Assembly (NCBI RefSeq): GCF_036884655.1
Contig: NC_088340.1
Coordinates: 7,151,501 to 7,215,500 of the forward strand
Length of the DNA stretch: 64,000 nucleotides
Source: Musa acuminata AAA Group
Lineage: Eukaryota; Streptophyta; Magnoliopsida; Zingiberales; Musaceae
Direction of reading: 5' to 3'
Made by a program: the position numbers and the translations under genes. Below the pieces are notes generated by a model. The model did not search any database. It was not told the origin of the DNA and saw only the letters and a program-made list of their open reading frames with translations. This document shows, one piece after another, positions 1 through 11,561 of this stretch; the stretch's first letter is position 1, and the number at the start of each line of letters is the position of its first letter.

Positions 1-215
1 TAACCACATGGGTTGAATTATACTTGGTCACATGTATTGAGTCATACTTGATCACATGAGTTGAATTGTGCTTAGTCATATGGGCTAATTATATTTGACC
101 ATATGAGTTGGGTCGTACCTACCCACATAGATTGGGTTATGCCTAATCACATGGATTGAACTATACGTAACTATACATGTTGGGATATACTTGACCATAT
201 ATGCATGTGGCCACA
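1..215 (-). repeat. 24-bp minisatellite, octapeptide-like on minus strand
   Basis: About nine degenerate copies of a 24-bp unit begin with CACATG or CATATG, at positions 5, 29, 53, 77 and 100 and onward. The array probably continues left of the window. Read on the minus strand, the unit is eight codons resembling K-Y-N-S-T-H-V-x. The frame stays open across most of the array except for one 23-bp unit near 77-100, which shifts it. It may be a decayed coding repeat or chance, since any 24-bp unit keeps its frame. Confidence 0.75.
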
Positions 216-1639
216 TAACTAACCACACACTCTTTTTCAAATATAGATATATCTAATTAAATAAGTCAGAACTATTAATGATAATAAAAAAATAAAACTT
301 TTAACAATTAAATCAATCTTAAATTTTATTTAGGTTCAAGAGACCATTATAAATTAAATAATCATCATAACATCATAAATTAATTATTATTATTTATTAA
401 TTATAAAATTAAAACATCATAACATCATAAATTAAATAATCATCATAACATCATAAATCAATTATTAATCATCATGACATAAACCAAAGATGATTAAAAA
501 AGAATATAGAATCCTACCTCGAAAATTATTTCCTTAATCCTCTCCATTCTAAACTTAGTGAGGAATAAGAGAGGAGGAGCCCATTTATATAGAAGAAGAT
601 GAACCCGAAAGGTAATTAATGATTTTTTTTTTAATTTTATTTTCACAAATGAAGATAGAATTATAATATTTATTTCTTATAGTTCACATACAAAAACAAA
701 ATTTCAGACTTTCTAAAAATCATATCATTCATTTGAAAATAAATAAATTAATAATATACTTAATTGATAAAATATTTAACATATCTATATGATTCAAAAA
801 TTAATTTTAATTATTTCCTTAACCATACTAGGAAGTTAATAATTTAAATAAAGTAATATATTATTTATGATAATTAATTTATGTTAAGGGAGAATAGTTA
901 TCGATGATTACATGCACTATAATAAATGAAATATCAATTAAATTATCTAGGAGAATTGACCTATACATAAGATAGTTATTCTCCTTCTACTAGTCTCTTT
1001 GAGGTGAGACCTCTAGTTGATCTAATATTTTTTTCATCTTCTAATTTTATAGCAGCTCGATTGGATCGTTTTGAACTCTATCAGAATCAAATTTTAATCG
1101 AGATACAATATATCCATCAGCAACTTATCACTTTTAATATATTTTTTTATATTTTATTTAGGTATTCTAGATTATCACTATCCGAATATATTGTATATTC
1201 TTTCCTTTTGTTGATGAAAAAGAGAGAGAAGTGGTAAGTATGCTTGTCCTTGCCTTTTGATGTTGAATAGAAAATAATTATGCTATGGTGTTTTTTAACT
1301 TACTTGATATCTTATGATACTTTTTAATCAAAATTATGCATCTAATTTTTACAATGATTACTATTAAAAATTATTATATTTTATAAACAAATTATTTTAG
1401 CTTAATTCAAGGCTAGCATTAAAAAGTTATTATTTTGAATTTAAGTTCATCGTATTTTTAAGATGACATAAAGACAAAGGAATCTGGTTAAGACTCCATC
1501 ATCAATTAGTTATCATCATAAAACAAGAGGGAGATTATTGAATTATAAATTTTGATGAAATTTATTGGTACTATATTATACCACATATTATCTTTATAAT
1601 TTTTTCCTATCAAAATAGAAATTAGGTATCGATTAGTAA
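216..1639. other. AT-rich intergenic DNA, no gene seen
   Basis: The stretch is very AT-rich, with short repeats of the type AACATCATAAATTA around 365-470. No reading frame resembles a known family. The 77-codon frame at 1004-1237 has low-complexity composition and I do not support it as a gene. Confidence 0.6.
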
Positions 1640-2960
1640 CTTGTATCTCATTATGTTTATTGAATTATGTAATTTGATATTAGCTTAAGCTTATCTATTA
1701 TATCTTGAGACATTGTATTCCTATAACTACTGCCATCAATAATAAGAGACCAAAATTTACCTTAAGACTTACAACATGTCTTAAAAATATTATTTCATAA
1801 TTATTCTTCTTTAGAATTATCTCTTGAAATAGCAAGCACTTTATGGATTACCAAGCATTTACCTTCTTTTGGTATAATTTCTTCATAAGCCTTCTTGGGG
1901 TATTCATCATATATTGGTTCTCTAATATTTCAAGTTATTCATTAGCATATTCTTCTTCAACAAAGTTGACTCATGCATTAGCTTGTCTATTGGGCACTCG
2001 TTCATGTAGTATTTACATTTGAAGCTAGTAGGAAAGTGATTTGTGCCATTAGATTGTCCTCCATTGTTAGTAAGAGTTAGCTTGGATGCATTTTTCATGA
2101 TTTCAGTAGTTTTTTGATCATCTACTATCATTATAATGAGTAGAGTCAACTTCAGAAGAGGAATGTAAAGGATTATTAGAATATCTCTTTGTTCCACTTC
2201 TAGCAAGTTTTGCTCTAGATTATTCTTGGTAAGAGTTAGCTTGGAAGTATTTTTCATGATATTGCTAGCTTTTGATCCACTAGCATTATAACAAATAGAG
2301 TTAAAAGAGAAACTTAAAGGAACATTAGAATACCTCTTTGCTCCACTTCTAATAAGTTTTACTTTTAACTTTTAGTGCTAATTGATAAACATTAGATAAT
2401 CTTTATAGTCATTGTATCTCCACTCCATCTCAAGTCAACTTTAGAAGAAGAATGTAAAGGAAATTAGAATATCTCTTTGGTCCACTTCAAGTTTTAGTCT
2501 AATTAATAAACATCAGTACTTTATTTCGAATAGGCTTTCAATATATTTTGTAGCAAGGTGCTCTTTTGTCTTATTAGTATTATTTTGATGCCATTAACTT
2601 ATAGAATTCTTCAGTGTACTCAACAACGATTTTGCTATATTGCTAAAGATTGTTAAATTATGAAAAGAAAGTTTGAACATAATCAGATAGAAGAAAATTC
2701 TCATAGAACCGAGATTTTATCTTCTCCCAAGATGAAATCTTCATTTTCCCTTTTCAAAGGTATATCTCTTGCACCTTATCCCATTAGATTAAAACATAAC
2801 CTCAAAACCTTGTAGCAATTAATTTTATTTTTTGACCTTCGGTAATATCCTTGTACTTCAAGAATTTCTCAATGACATTAAACTAATCAAGAAATTCTTC
2901 AAGTTAAAGTCGATCATGAAACTCCAACTAGTCAATTTTGATGTTGTCATTTGCATGAAA
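1640..2960 (-). mobile_element. Ty3/gypsy gag-protease relic
   Basis: Translating the minus strand across several frames gives a recognisable Ty3/gypsy order. About 2940-2640 reads as gag capsid, with K-I-D-stop-L-E-F-H-D, then E-E-F-L-D, then F-L-K-Y-K-D-I, and S-S-W-E-K near 2735. About 2630-2570 reads V-E-Y-T-E-E-F-Y-K-L. Part of a zinc knuckle lies near 2000-2030 (F-K-C-x5-N-E-C-P). A retropepsin with N-I-F-K-T then L-I-I-D-G-S-S lies at about 1726-1790, with D-G-S-S at 1726-1737. Several in-frame stops and frameshifts make it non-functional. Reverse transcriptase, integrase and LTRs were not found, so the element is truncated. The spacer between capsid and knuckle holds three similar segments near 2152, 2292 and 2416. 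Confidence 0.75.
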
Positions 2961-3934
2961 AACCCTCTCTATGGATAGGTCTCTTATAACTTTGGATGCA
3001 AGCGGATTCATGTCTTCAAATCCATCTTTTAGTGTTTTAATTTCTGCATTCCTTTCATCTTTATGTGGTTGTATTATTCTTTCATCATGTTGTCAATTAC
3101 CCCTTCTAATTGCTATAAAAAGTAAGCACTCTAAGAATATAGCACCCCCCTAATACCACATGATTGAAACAAAAAAGAAAAGATAGGATGACGGTGAGAA
3201 AAAAGAAAAAAAATGACATATGAGAGAGCCAAAAAAAACTCTCTCTATTTGAAAATATACTAAGAGTTAATAGCTCTCTTAATAAAAATTTGATAAGGTT
3301 TCAAAAACTAAAATGCTAACACAATCTTTCATTCTTTATGTTTTATGTATTTCTTATATATCGAATCCCTAAATTATCTAATTAATGAGTTATAATTTAT
3401 TAAAAGTCAAACATAAATTATAAATTCATAATGTATTATAGTGTGATTATATTAAATTTTATAATTATCTTAAGATATGAGTTTTTTTTAAATAATAAAA
3501 TTAAATTTAAAAATTTTTATCTTTAAATTTGAGAATATTTAATGCTCATCATCCATTGCACTGCATCATTACTGCAATATGCCAATGTATTCTGAGGGTC
3601 TTACAGAAGTAGGAGTGAGCGTTGACATCCCCACACTTAGATGCAGATGTCCCTAAGAGAGGATCTGTAGATCCTACATCGAAGAGACCACATAAAATGG
3701 CAAGTAATAATGTCAAAGCTATGATCACTTCTTCTCTTCTCATCTCATGACAAGTGCTTAACGAGCAAATCCTGTCACAAAAGTAGCAGACAAGTTCCTT
3801 GATGGGTGCGCAAGAACACATCTCCCCATGTACTACTAACACATAAAATAATCAGCACTGAGGAGAATATATTGAGTTAAGATGCTGCAATCCCCAACAA
3901 CGAATACTTTCGGTTGCATGTGATTTCGGGCCTT
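2961..3934. other. Intergenic DNA, no gene seen
   Basis: The first part may be the 5' end of the gypsy relic. The remainder is AT-rich. The frame at 3549-3842 on the minus strand resembles nothing I know. Confidence 0.5.
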
Positions 3935-4295
3935 GTGTTGATTAGTGCTGCTAAGCCTTCGACGTCTACCTGTTGGAGCTCTACACATGCTTTAGCTTCT
4001 CTTCATTTCCTGTGTTGTTCGCAAGATGAAACCAATTACTCGAAGCTCTTCGTTGTGTTGATGAGTGCTGCTAAGCCTTCAACGTCTTACCTGTTGGAGC
4101 TCTACACATGCTTTAGCTTCTCTTCATTTCCTGTGTTGTTCGCAAGATGAAACCAATTACTCGAAGCTCTTCGTTGTGTTGATGAGTGCTGCTAAGCCTT
4201 CAACGTCTTACCTGTTGGAGCTCTACACATGCTTTAGCTTCTCTTCATTTCCTGTGTTGTTCGCAAGATGAAACCAATTACTTGAAGCTCTTCGT
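3935..4295. repeat. Three-copy tandem array, 120-121-bp unit
   Basis: Three near-identical copies start with GTGTTGAT at about 3935, 4055 and 4176. Copies two and three are almost identical. Copy one lacks one T, which gives 120 rather than 121 bp. The array creates overlapping repeated reading frames on the plus strand, which I treat as an effect of repetition. Confidence 0.9.
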
Positions 4296-5280
4296 CGAGG
4301 TAGGCAATAGACCTTTTTACTTGGGCCTGTCAGAGCATATATCTTCTGATTCAATGGAGCACTTATTAAAGGAATAGAATCAATTATGATTATAAGACAG
4401 AGACGGAGGAAGAACCAAAAACACTTAAAATCTTAAAAAAAAATAAATAAATGCATTTTTCCATTACTTTTTACAGCTTCTTAATTGAAATAATGATGAT
4501 AAAAATCACCGGGTGAAAAATATTGAGAATCTATAATTATAAAAACAATCTTAAGATTAAAGATAGAGGATCAGGTTGTATGACAGACAATTGATGTAGG
4601 GAAGTTTATTTCATATTAGTTATTATTTTTAAATAAAAAATAAATAACTAAAATAGAAAATAAATATTGAATGATGAGATGCATTCCATATCATGAGATG
4701 AAAAATTAGAAAGTAAATAATAATGATCAAGTGCGTACCATTTAATGATTTTTTATATGAGGAAGAAAATTAGGATGATTAGGGTAGATCTAATACTTGA
4801 AAAAAATTGACTCAATGGCAATAAATAGTTTACCAATAAATTTCATTCTACTTAATCCCACTATAATAATTACTTTCATACTTGAACTGAACTATACAAA
4901 AATATTCAAATTCAATTTAAATGCGTTAAATAGTCCGATATAATAAGTGAGTGAGGATTATAAGTTTATGACTCAACCTATTTATCTTTTCTTTTTTCAT
5001 ATAATTTTAATTATGCCTCCGTCATCATCTCTCGTCTCAGAATGAGAAGCGAGACCAACATAAATGGACGGTTGAGATCTGGGACAGGGTCGAACGGACG
5101 ACTGAGATGAAAGATATTCACCATCGGTACTCTTCATTGACATATGCTCAATTAAATATGTAGAAAAATTATAAAGGTTGCTGATATAATCAATCATTAT
5201 ATTGATATCAGTCAAATGGTCTGTGAGGGAAATTAAAGGGCTTCTTTCACATACAAAGTCAAATTAATTGCCCTAATTAA
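4296..5280. other. Intergenic DNA upstream of the EIL gene
   Basis: AT-rich, with no recognisable coding region or RNA. The sequence becomes more GC-rich from about 5290, where the EIL promoter and leader begin. Confidence 0.5.
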
Positions 5281-5581
5281 TCGGTGCTTCGATTTGGGGA
5301 TTTCCGGTCCGAAGAAGGGCAGAAGAGTAAATGCGGCGGATCCGTTCCTTTCCGGCAGCAGCCACGTTGAGACGCGATTTCTCCGTTGCCTTCCTCATCT
5401 CTCTCTATTAAACCAAAAACCTGTGACGATTCTGCCTCCCTCGCGCTGCTGCTCTTTCTACCTCGCGTTTTGACTGGTGCGCTGCACCTCCTCTCCTCTT
5501 CCTCCGTGGTGTATCGGATCTTCGGAAAGGAAGGATTGGTCGCGTGACGGAGGAGGCAGAAAACGATACGAAGGATTAAAG

Positions 5582-6453
5582 GTGCGTTTTTTTGTTTTTG
5601 TTTTCCTTCTGTCTTGAAAAGGCGCCTCCTTTATGGCTTTCGTACTCCGTTTCCATTACTTTTGTGTCTCTGTTTCTTTCCTCGCGTTTCGGAGCTCTGT
5701 TCTGATCTCTGCTACAGTTGATTGTTCTTTTGTTGTTGTTGGTTAAACTTTATTCTATCAATTCGCTGCTAATTTTTGGTAATAGGAAGGAATTGTATGT
5801 TGATGTTCGTGGATTTTCTTTTCTGTTTCCTCAGAAAAGTTTGATGTTGTTTCTTCAGAATAGTTAGCTGCCATGGTTTATATTTTATTTCATGTTCAAT
5901 TTGCTAATGACCTCAACGAATCATGTTCTTTGCATTTGCTAAATTATTCAAGATCCATCTAAATATCTGGAAAGCATGCTTCTCTCGATAAATTATTCAA
6001 TCTTAAGCACATCGTGAGCATCCTTTGAAAGAAGAACAGAGAGCAGCCAATGTAAATGGTGTACGCAAACATCATCGGTCTCTTTGTTGCCTGAAATTAT
6101 ATTTGAATTTGGAACATGTATTACTGCATCATGGTTGTGCTATCATTTTTCTTGTAATAACTTGTTCCCTGCTTATCGCAGATGGATAGAAAGAAGAATT
6201 GTTTTACCTATTACGACAAGTTGCTCAAAATGCCAGTGCTATTGTTCATTCATTATATTTCTTTCTGTTGGCCTATATCATCACATTTGAGATTTATATT
6301 CTCCAATGTCGTGTATTTTCTTCATCATTCAGTGGAAAACTTTAATTGTGATCTTAAATTCTAGGAAAATTTGTGATCTCTATTGAATTAATCCTGTTTA
6401 TGATTATCATCTTTTGGACGCAGTTTTGATATATATGCCTCCTTTGTGTTCAG
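5582..6453 (+). other. Intron in the 5' leader of the EIL gene
   Basis: A donor (AAAG|GTGCG) at 5581/5582 follows a GC-rich, pyrimidine-rich leader of about 250 bases. A matching acceptor (GTGTTCAG|AGGAG) ends at 6453, 49 bases before the ATG. Long leader introns are common in EIN3/EIL genes. Another acceptor, TGTGCAG, ends at 6496. Transcript reads would decide between them. Confidence 0.6.
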
Positions 6454-6502
6454 AGGAGAAGACTTCTTGAGTCTATAGACCTGAATACCTGTGCAGCTAA
6501 CG

Positions 6503-8242
6503 ATGATGGGTGGACCGTCGATGGAAGACATTGTTTGCCGTACAAGGCCTAATCAAGTGCAAAATCTCCCCTCCATGGATGAGAAAAACTTCATTTATGG
6601 ATCCCTCCATCAGCCTGAACGCAATGGACAGGGAGATCCCACTGAACCACCACAGGAGAAGCTTGCTGAGGCCAACGACGAAGAGAACGATGAAGATATT
6701 GACATAGAAGAGCTTGAACACCGGGTGTGGAAGGACAGGATGCGGCTGAAGCGCTTGAAGGAACAGCAGCAGCACAAGCACAAGGAGCTGCAAGGTGACG
6801 CATCGAAGCAGCGGCAGTCCCAAGAGCAAGCCCGCCGGAAGAAGATGTGTCGCGCCCAGGACGGCATCCTCAAGAACATGCTGAAGTTGATGGAGGTGTG
6901 CAACGCTCAGGGCTTCGTCTATGGCATACTTCTGGAGAATGGCAAGCCTGTGAGTGGTGCATCTGATAACCTCAGAGCTTGGTGGAAAGAGAAGGTCAGG
7001 TTCGATTGGAATGGTCCTGCGGCCATTGCCAAGTATCAGGCCGACACTGCCATCTCTAGATCTAGCAGTGAACTCTATTCCGAGACTGCAAGCCTTCGTT
7101 CATTGCAGGAGCTTCAGGATACAACACTGGGTTCTCTTCTGTCGGCTCTGATGCAGCATTGTAACCCACCTCAGCGAAGGTTTCCTCTGGAGAAGGGCAT
7201 CGCACCGCCATGGTGGCCTACTGGCAACGAGGAGTGGTGGCAGCAACCGGGAATCCCCAATGATCAAGGCCCTCCTCCCTACAAGAAGCCCCATGATCTG
7301 AAGAAAGCTTGGAAGGTCTGCGTCTTGACGTCTGTAATCAAGCACATTTCGCCTAACATGGACAAGATTCACCGGCTTGTCAGGCAGTCCAAGTGCCTCC
7401 AAGACAAGATGACCGCGAAAGAGAGCGCGACATGGCTTGCTGTCATCAAGCAAGAGGAGGACATGTACAGGAAGCTGCACCCTGATGCATGCATTCCGCC
7501 ATCTTCCTGTAGTGGCATTACTGGAGTCATCTCCTTTAGCAGCAGCTGCAGTGAGTATGATGTGGAAGGTGTAGATGAAGGCAAGAGTGTGGTTACAGTG
7601 AATCACAGGTTTCATGCTGAAGGGAATCCTCTAGATCCAGCAGCAGCAGCAGCTGCTGCAGCTGTGAAGGAAGAGAACAACATGGAAATCATTCGGAAAA
7701 GAAGTGTTGCTGAGGCAGAGCCAGTGCTGAACCAATGCATCTATACCTGTGCTAATGTGCAATGCCCACACAACGATCTCCGGCATGGATTTCTTGACAG
7801 GAATGCCAGAAACAGTCACCAATACCATTGCCAGTATCAGAACACTCTTCCTCAAGGTATTGGAGCGGCCTTCAACACCCCGCCAAATCTGACCTCCCTT
7901 ATATCAGGCCTCGATCCTATTGACATATCTGATTTGGGTATTCCTCCTGATGCCCAAAAATCGATCAATGACTTGATGAGTTACTATGATCACAATCTCA
8001 ATGACACCAAAATCTTCAGCTCGGGAGGCATACCTCCTCTTCAACAACAGCAGCAACAATTCTCTCTGCATGAGGATGTGATGCCATTTGAGCAGCAACT
8101 CGGCAACCAGTCCAATGGAATGGGTGGTGAGTTCGGCTTCGCGTCTGCTTTCATTGCACCCACCACGGACCATGCTGGTGCTTTGCACGGGAAGATGGAA
8201 GATCCATTGCACAAGGCTGAAGCATCTCACTGGTTTTACTGA
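6503..8242 (+). CDS. EIN3-like (EIL) transcription factor
   Basis: Nuclear transcription factor of the EIN3/EIL family, which activates ERF and other primary ethylene-response genes and is itself controlled by EIN2 and EBF-mediated turnover (family knowledge). The coding region is one uninterrupted exon of 579 residues, close to the usual 580-630. The open frame runs upstream to a GTG at 6491, but the first ATG is at 6503 (M-M-G-G). Visible features in order: acidic segment ([12 protein letters not shown]) at 60-72; basic region [14 protein letters not shown] at about 112-125; Trp-rich core with W-W-K-E-K-V-R-F and [33 protein letters not shown]; a polyalanine run near 385; the C-Q-C-P-H and [12 protein letters not shown] region; a glutamine run; and a C-terminal W-F-Y. 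Residue 169 is Trp where the family has Arg (D-R-N-G-P). Which EIL paralogue this is cannot be settled by eye. Confidence 0.96.
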   Translation: MMGGPSMEDIVCRTRPNQVQNLPSMDEKNFIYGSLHQPERNGQGDPTEPPQEKLAEANDEENDEDIDIEELEHRVWKDRMRLKRLKEQQQHKHKELQGDASKQRQSQEQARRKKMCRAQDGILKNMLKLMEVCNAQGFVYGILLENGKPVSGASDNLRAWWKEKVRFDWNGPAAIAKYQADTAISRSSSELYSETASLRSLQELQDTTLGSLLSALMQHCNPPQRRFPLEKGIAPPWWPTGNEEWWQQPGIPNDQGPPPYKKPHDLKKAWKVCVLTSVIKHISPNMDKIHRLVRQSKCLQDKMTAKESATWLAVIKQEEDMYRKLHPDACIPPSSCSGITGVISFSSSCSEYDVEGVDEGKSVVTVNHRFHAEGNPLDPAAAAAAAAVKEENNMEIIRKRSVAEAEPVLNQCIYTCANVQCPHNDLRHGFLDRNARNSHQYHCQYQNTLPQGIGAAFNTPPNLTSLISGLDPIDISDLGIPPDAQKSINDLMSYYDHNLNDTKIFSSGGIPPLQQQQQQFSLHEDVMPFEQQLGNQSNGMGGEFGFASAFIAPTTDHAGALHGKMEDPLHKAEASHWFY

Positions 8243-8680
8243 GCAGAGACACCTTTTTGCCTTCCTCGGATGGATGCGCTCCCCATGAAGTCTCATCTGA
8301 GCGGCTTGGGGTGGAAGTACAGGTTGTAGTCGTTCGTGTTTGACGCAGGGATTAACAATGGACAGGTTGATTCCATCGAATATAAATGAACATCCAGTGT
8401 TTGCAGTCGATATTAAGCCAATTAATACGTAGTTTTCCTTTTTTTTGGATATCTTTCTAATAACAGTAATAATAATATTATTATTATTAGTATGATTATA
8501 ATTATTTGGAAATTGATGTCCTTTTTTTTCCATTTTCAAAGAAACACTTGAAAGAATCTGATCCTCTTGATGATCACGAGCACAGTTTACTAAACATAAC
8601 TTGTTCCTAATCGGATAGCATGATTGTTCCAAGTGCAAAATTGAATCAAATTGGACCAGACCAATCTGATTGGGCTTGAC
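8243..8680 (+). other. 3' flank of the EIL gene
   Basis: The first part is presumably 3' untranslated sequence, with AT-rich candidates for polyadenylation around 8380-8480. No other gene was seen. Confidence 0.4.
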
Positions 8681-9290
8681 TCGACCCTATTGAATCTAGT
8701 ATTATCCCTTCAAATTCTGATTTGAGCTTATGATCGATTCTGATATCATCTTAAAATTTTGAATTAGACGATTAATATTTCAAAAACCTTACATTGTTAC
8801 TCGACCTGATATCCTCTTTAAATTCTCAATTAGATGATTAGTATTTCAAAAAGCTTTTATTGTTAGGATCGGATCGGACCAAACTTGACCCTTGACTCGA
8901 CCCGATCGAATCGAGTAGCATCCATCTCTTTTTTCTTTCAAATCTGATTTGAACTTATGTCAAATTCTCATATGATTTTAAGTTTCTGAATTAGATGATT
9001 AATATTTCAAAAACACATATACCGACCGAACCAAACCTGATCTAATCTGGTTTGACTCGACCCGGTTAAATCGAGTAGCATCGACCTATGTGTTTCTTCA
9101 AATTGAACTTCTGACTAATATCATCTTAAAACTTGAATTAGACGACTAGTATTTCAAAAAACTTACACTATTAGGATCGGACCAGCTAACCAGGGTTAAC
9201 CCAACCCGATTAGATCGAGCTTTGATATCATCTTAAAATTCTGAATTAGATTATTAATATTTTAAAAAGCTTACATTGTTAAGAAAAACC
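8681..9290. repeat. Five-copy degenerate repeat
   Basis: A segment of the type GATATCATCTTAAAATTCTG followed by AATTAGATGATTAATATTTC and a run of A recurs near 8740, 8809, 8970, 9118 and 9222. Between copies lies a more GC-rich module with GACTCGACCCGATCGAATC-like sequence (near 8670, 8895, 9055 and 9200). Spacing is irregular (about 70-160 bp), so this is a compound, decayed tandem repeat. Confidence 0.75.
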
Positions 9291-10637
9291 TAATAAATTT
9301 ATAACTTTTAAAAGATTTGACCCAATTTTTTATTTAATTGTTGGATCATACACCCTTTATAAAAAGATTTTTGGATCATAATCATTATTTTGTATCATTG
9401 TTTTTTAGTTAAAGAATGATTGAGGATGAATCATGAGTATGTAATCCAAATTGAAGAATTATTACAATCCTAATTTGCATGGCATTGATAGGTGACTTGA
9501 TTTGAAATGACCCAAATACAAACAGGCAGTAACTAATTACCAAAAAACAACAATTACACTCATCGCATGTTTCTTATTACTTTTTTTTATTTATAATTGA
9601 TAATTTAATTTAATTCAATTATCCAAATCACCTTTCACGTGGTTAGGCAAACCCTAATAGTGAACCCAACACTGCTTCCATTTATTTTGTTCTCATAATA
9701 AAATAAGATACCACTTTCTTCCACCCATTTATAGTAATCTTGAGATGAATGCACGCAAAACCTGGATGCCATTAATCATCATCAATAATACAGTTTTATG
9801 GAAAGACCAATTGAGTCATGTGTTTGATGATACATGTCAATATGCTGTTTTTATTGCATTCGGACGCCCCCCAACTTGAGGAGAATTTACATTTATATGA
9901 TAGGGAACTTGCCACGTTTCTTGTGTTAAATCCATCAACCCATTACAACTGTATTTCTATTTGCGCTATTAATAATTTGGTCCTTCTATCTATACATGTA
10001 TGCTTCCAACTACTTGCCTCGGCAATTATGGCATGACATTGTGCTATATAGCACGTAGATTTAAGATTTATTTTTGTTCGAGATCACATCTCATGTAGTG
10101 GTGGTCATTGAAGATGTGACACGGATGAATGTTTGCATTAATTTTCCCTCAAATCTATATATTTCACGAAGAGCTTTAGATAAATGATAAGTTCTACAAA
10201 TGGTAATTTTTGGTAAATGATAATTCGGGAAGTAAACAATGGACCAATAAAAATACAAAAGAGATTATTCATTTTAATTACAATATCAACATCTATGTTG
10301 GCTCCCCTCGTAAGAGTGTTTTTTTCAACAATTATTGGGTTTTAATTTGTATGACTATAACGTATAAAGTGGAAGTGTTGATTCAAGCTTCATAACCTAT
10401 TGTTTACATCGAATAAACCTACTCTTTAACTCGTTGACCAACAAGGGAGAGATGGGTGAGGGTGGTCAATATGTCATGTGGCATATTGATTGCTACCTTG
10501 CAATTGATTTGGTCATGATTGCTCTATGCGAACTGCATGAAACATATGGACATGTTTTATTAGTCGGGTAGTTATAGGACTTTTAGGATCAATCATTCTA
10601 CTGAGATCTACGTAGGAAATTGGTGTCAAAACAAAAG

Positions 10638-10640
<3 letters not shown>

Positions 10641-10683
<43 letters not shown>
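10641..10683. repeat. (GA)n microsatellite
   Basis: About 21 uninterrupted GA dinucleotides, visible directly. Confidence 0.98.
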
Positions 10684-10686
<3 letters not shown>

Positions 10687-11035
10687 TTATATGTTAAAGA
10701 TAAAATTACATTGGCAGTTTAAGAGAATATTATATCGATTAATATTTCACCTAATCTTATATATGAAGGGAACTCCAAATTTAGCCACAGTAATCTCGTC
10801 AACTAGAGAACTTAAATGTGGGATAAGGAAGTCTAAATAGTACGATTTAGACTGTTAACTGATTTATTTGTGTTTGCAATTTCACCCGATCATGACTCGT
10901 CAACTATCACGATTAATGCCTTATGTTCAATATATTTGGACACATTTTAGTTCTTTTTTGTTTTCCTTGTTGGGGTTCATATATCAATATGCATGAGCCA
11001 AGCATTGATACCTATACATACTATGTGACTGCACA

Positions 11036-11036
<1 letters not shown>

Positions 11037-11073
<37 letters not shown>
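11037..11073. repeat. (ATCT)n microsatellite
   Basis: About nine tandem ATCT units, visible directly. Confidence 0.97.
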
Positions 11074-11325
11074 CACGTGTCCAATGTGTATTTATCCTGC
11101 ACGTGAAGTTGCATGTATAAATGGTGCGTGGTCCTTTGTATGGCAACTGCATGAGAAGGACGTGCGTACGCATCTCTGTTGCCCCGTTTACATTGACAGA
11201 TACAATAACATCTACCAACCCTGGTTGAAACCCTCCCTTGTCACATACATATCTAGTCATGTCCATGGATACCGTAGCTAGGGTTCACAGATGGTGGTGC
11301 TTTCGTGGTTATCTGATGGCTTCTA

Positions 11326-11518
11326 CTTTTCTGGAGAGCTGTTGGTTCATGTGAGGAAGAAAAGAGACAGGAAGCGGAGGAAACGAAGGCTGATTTTTAT
11401 ACAAGGATGAGTCAGACAGGTCGATGATGTGTAGGCGAAAAGGAAGGTCGCCCTTCCCTCGAGGTCATCTTTTGTATATAAGGAGTCACATGCTCAACAG
11501 GGGAGGGCAGAAGAAAAG
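11326..11518 (+). promoter_or_regulatory. MYB60-like promoter: TATA box and Dof sites
   Basis: TATATAAG at 11475-11482 is 80 bases before the ATG, so transcription probably starts near 11505-11515. Five [A/T]AAAG Dof-type sites lie within about 200 bp: CTTTT at 11326, AAAAG at 11360, AAAAG at 11438, CTTTT at 11469 and AAAAG at 11514, the last probably inside the leader. Clustered Dof sites are known to drive guard-cell expression of Arabidopsis MYB60. The match in arrangement here is inference. Confidence 0.55.
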
Positions 11519-11561
11519 GTCGGCAGAGACGAGGAGGAGGAGTAGAAGCTAAGCTACATCA

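Larger units (their letters stand above)
9291..11280. other. Intergenic DNA between EIL and MYB60-like genes
   Basis: AT-rich, with a (GA)n tract at 10641-10683 and a TATC tetranucleotide tract at 11037-11073. No reading frame resembles a known family. The last part (11280 onward) is the MYB promoter. Confidence 0.5.

Noticed and set aside
3935..4295. Regularly spaced repeats as a CRISPR array
   Set aside because: The copies are contiguous with no unique spacers, and this is a plant nuclear sequence.
4065..4377. Repeated plus-strand frames suggesting a tandem-repeat protein
   Set aside because: The unit is 121 bp, not a multiple of three, so successive copies change frame. The frames are products of the array.
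6491..6502. Upstream extension of the EIL frame to 6491
   Set aside because: The codon there is GTG. The first ATG is at 6503, and M-M-G-G fits the family start.
7904..8638. 244-codon minus-strand frame
   Set aside because: It is the shadow of the EIL C-terminus and extends into AT-rich 3' flank. It has no family similarity.
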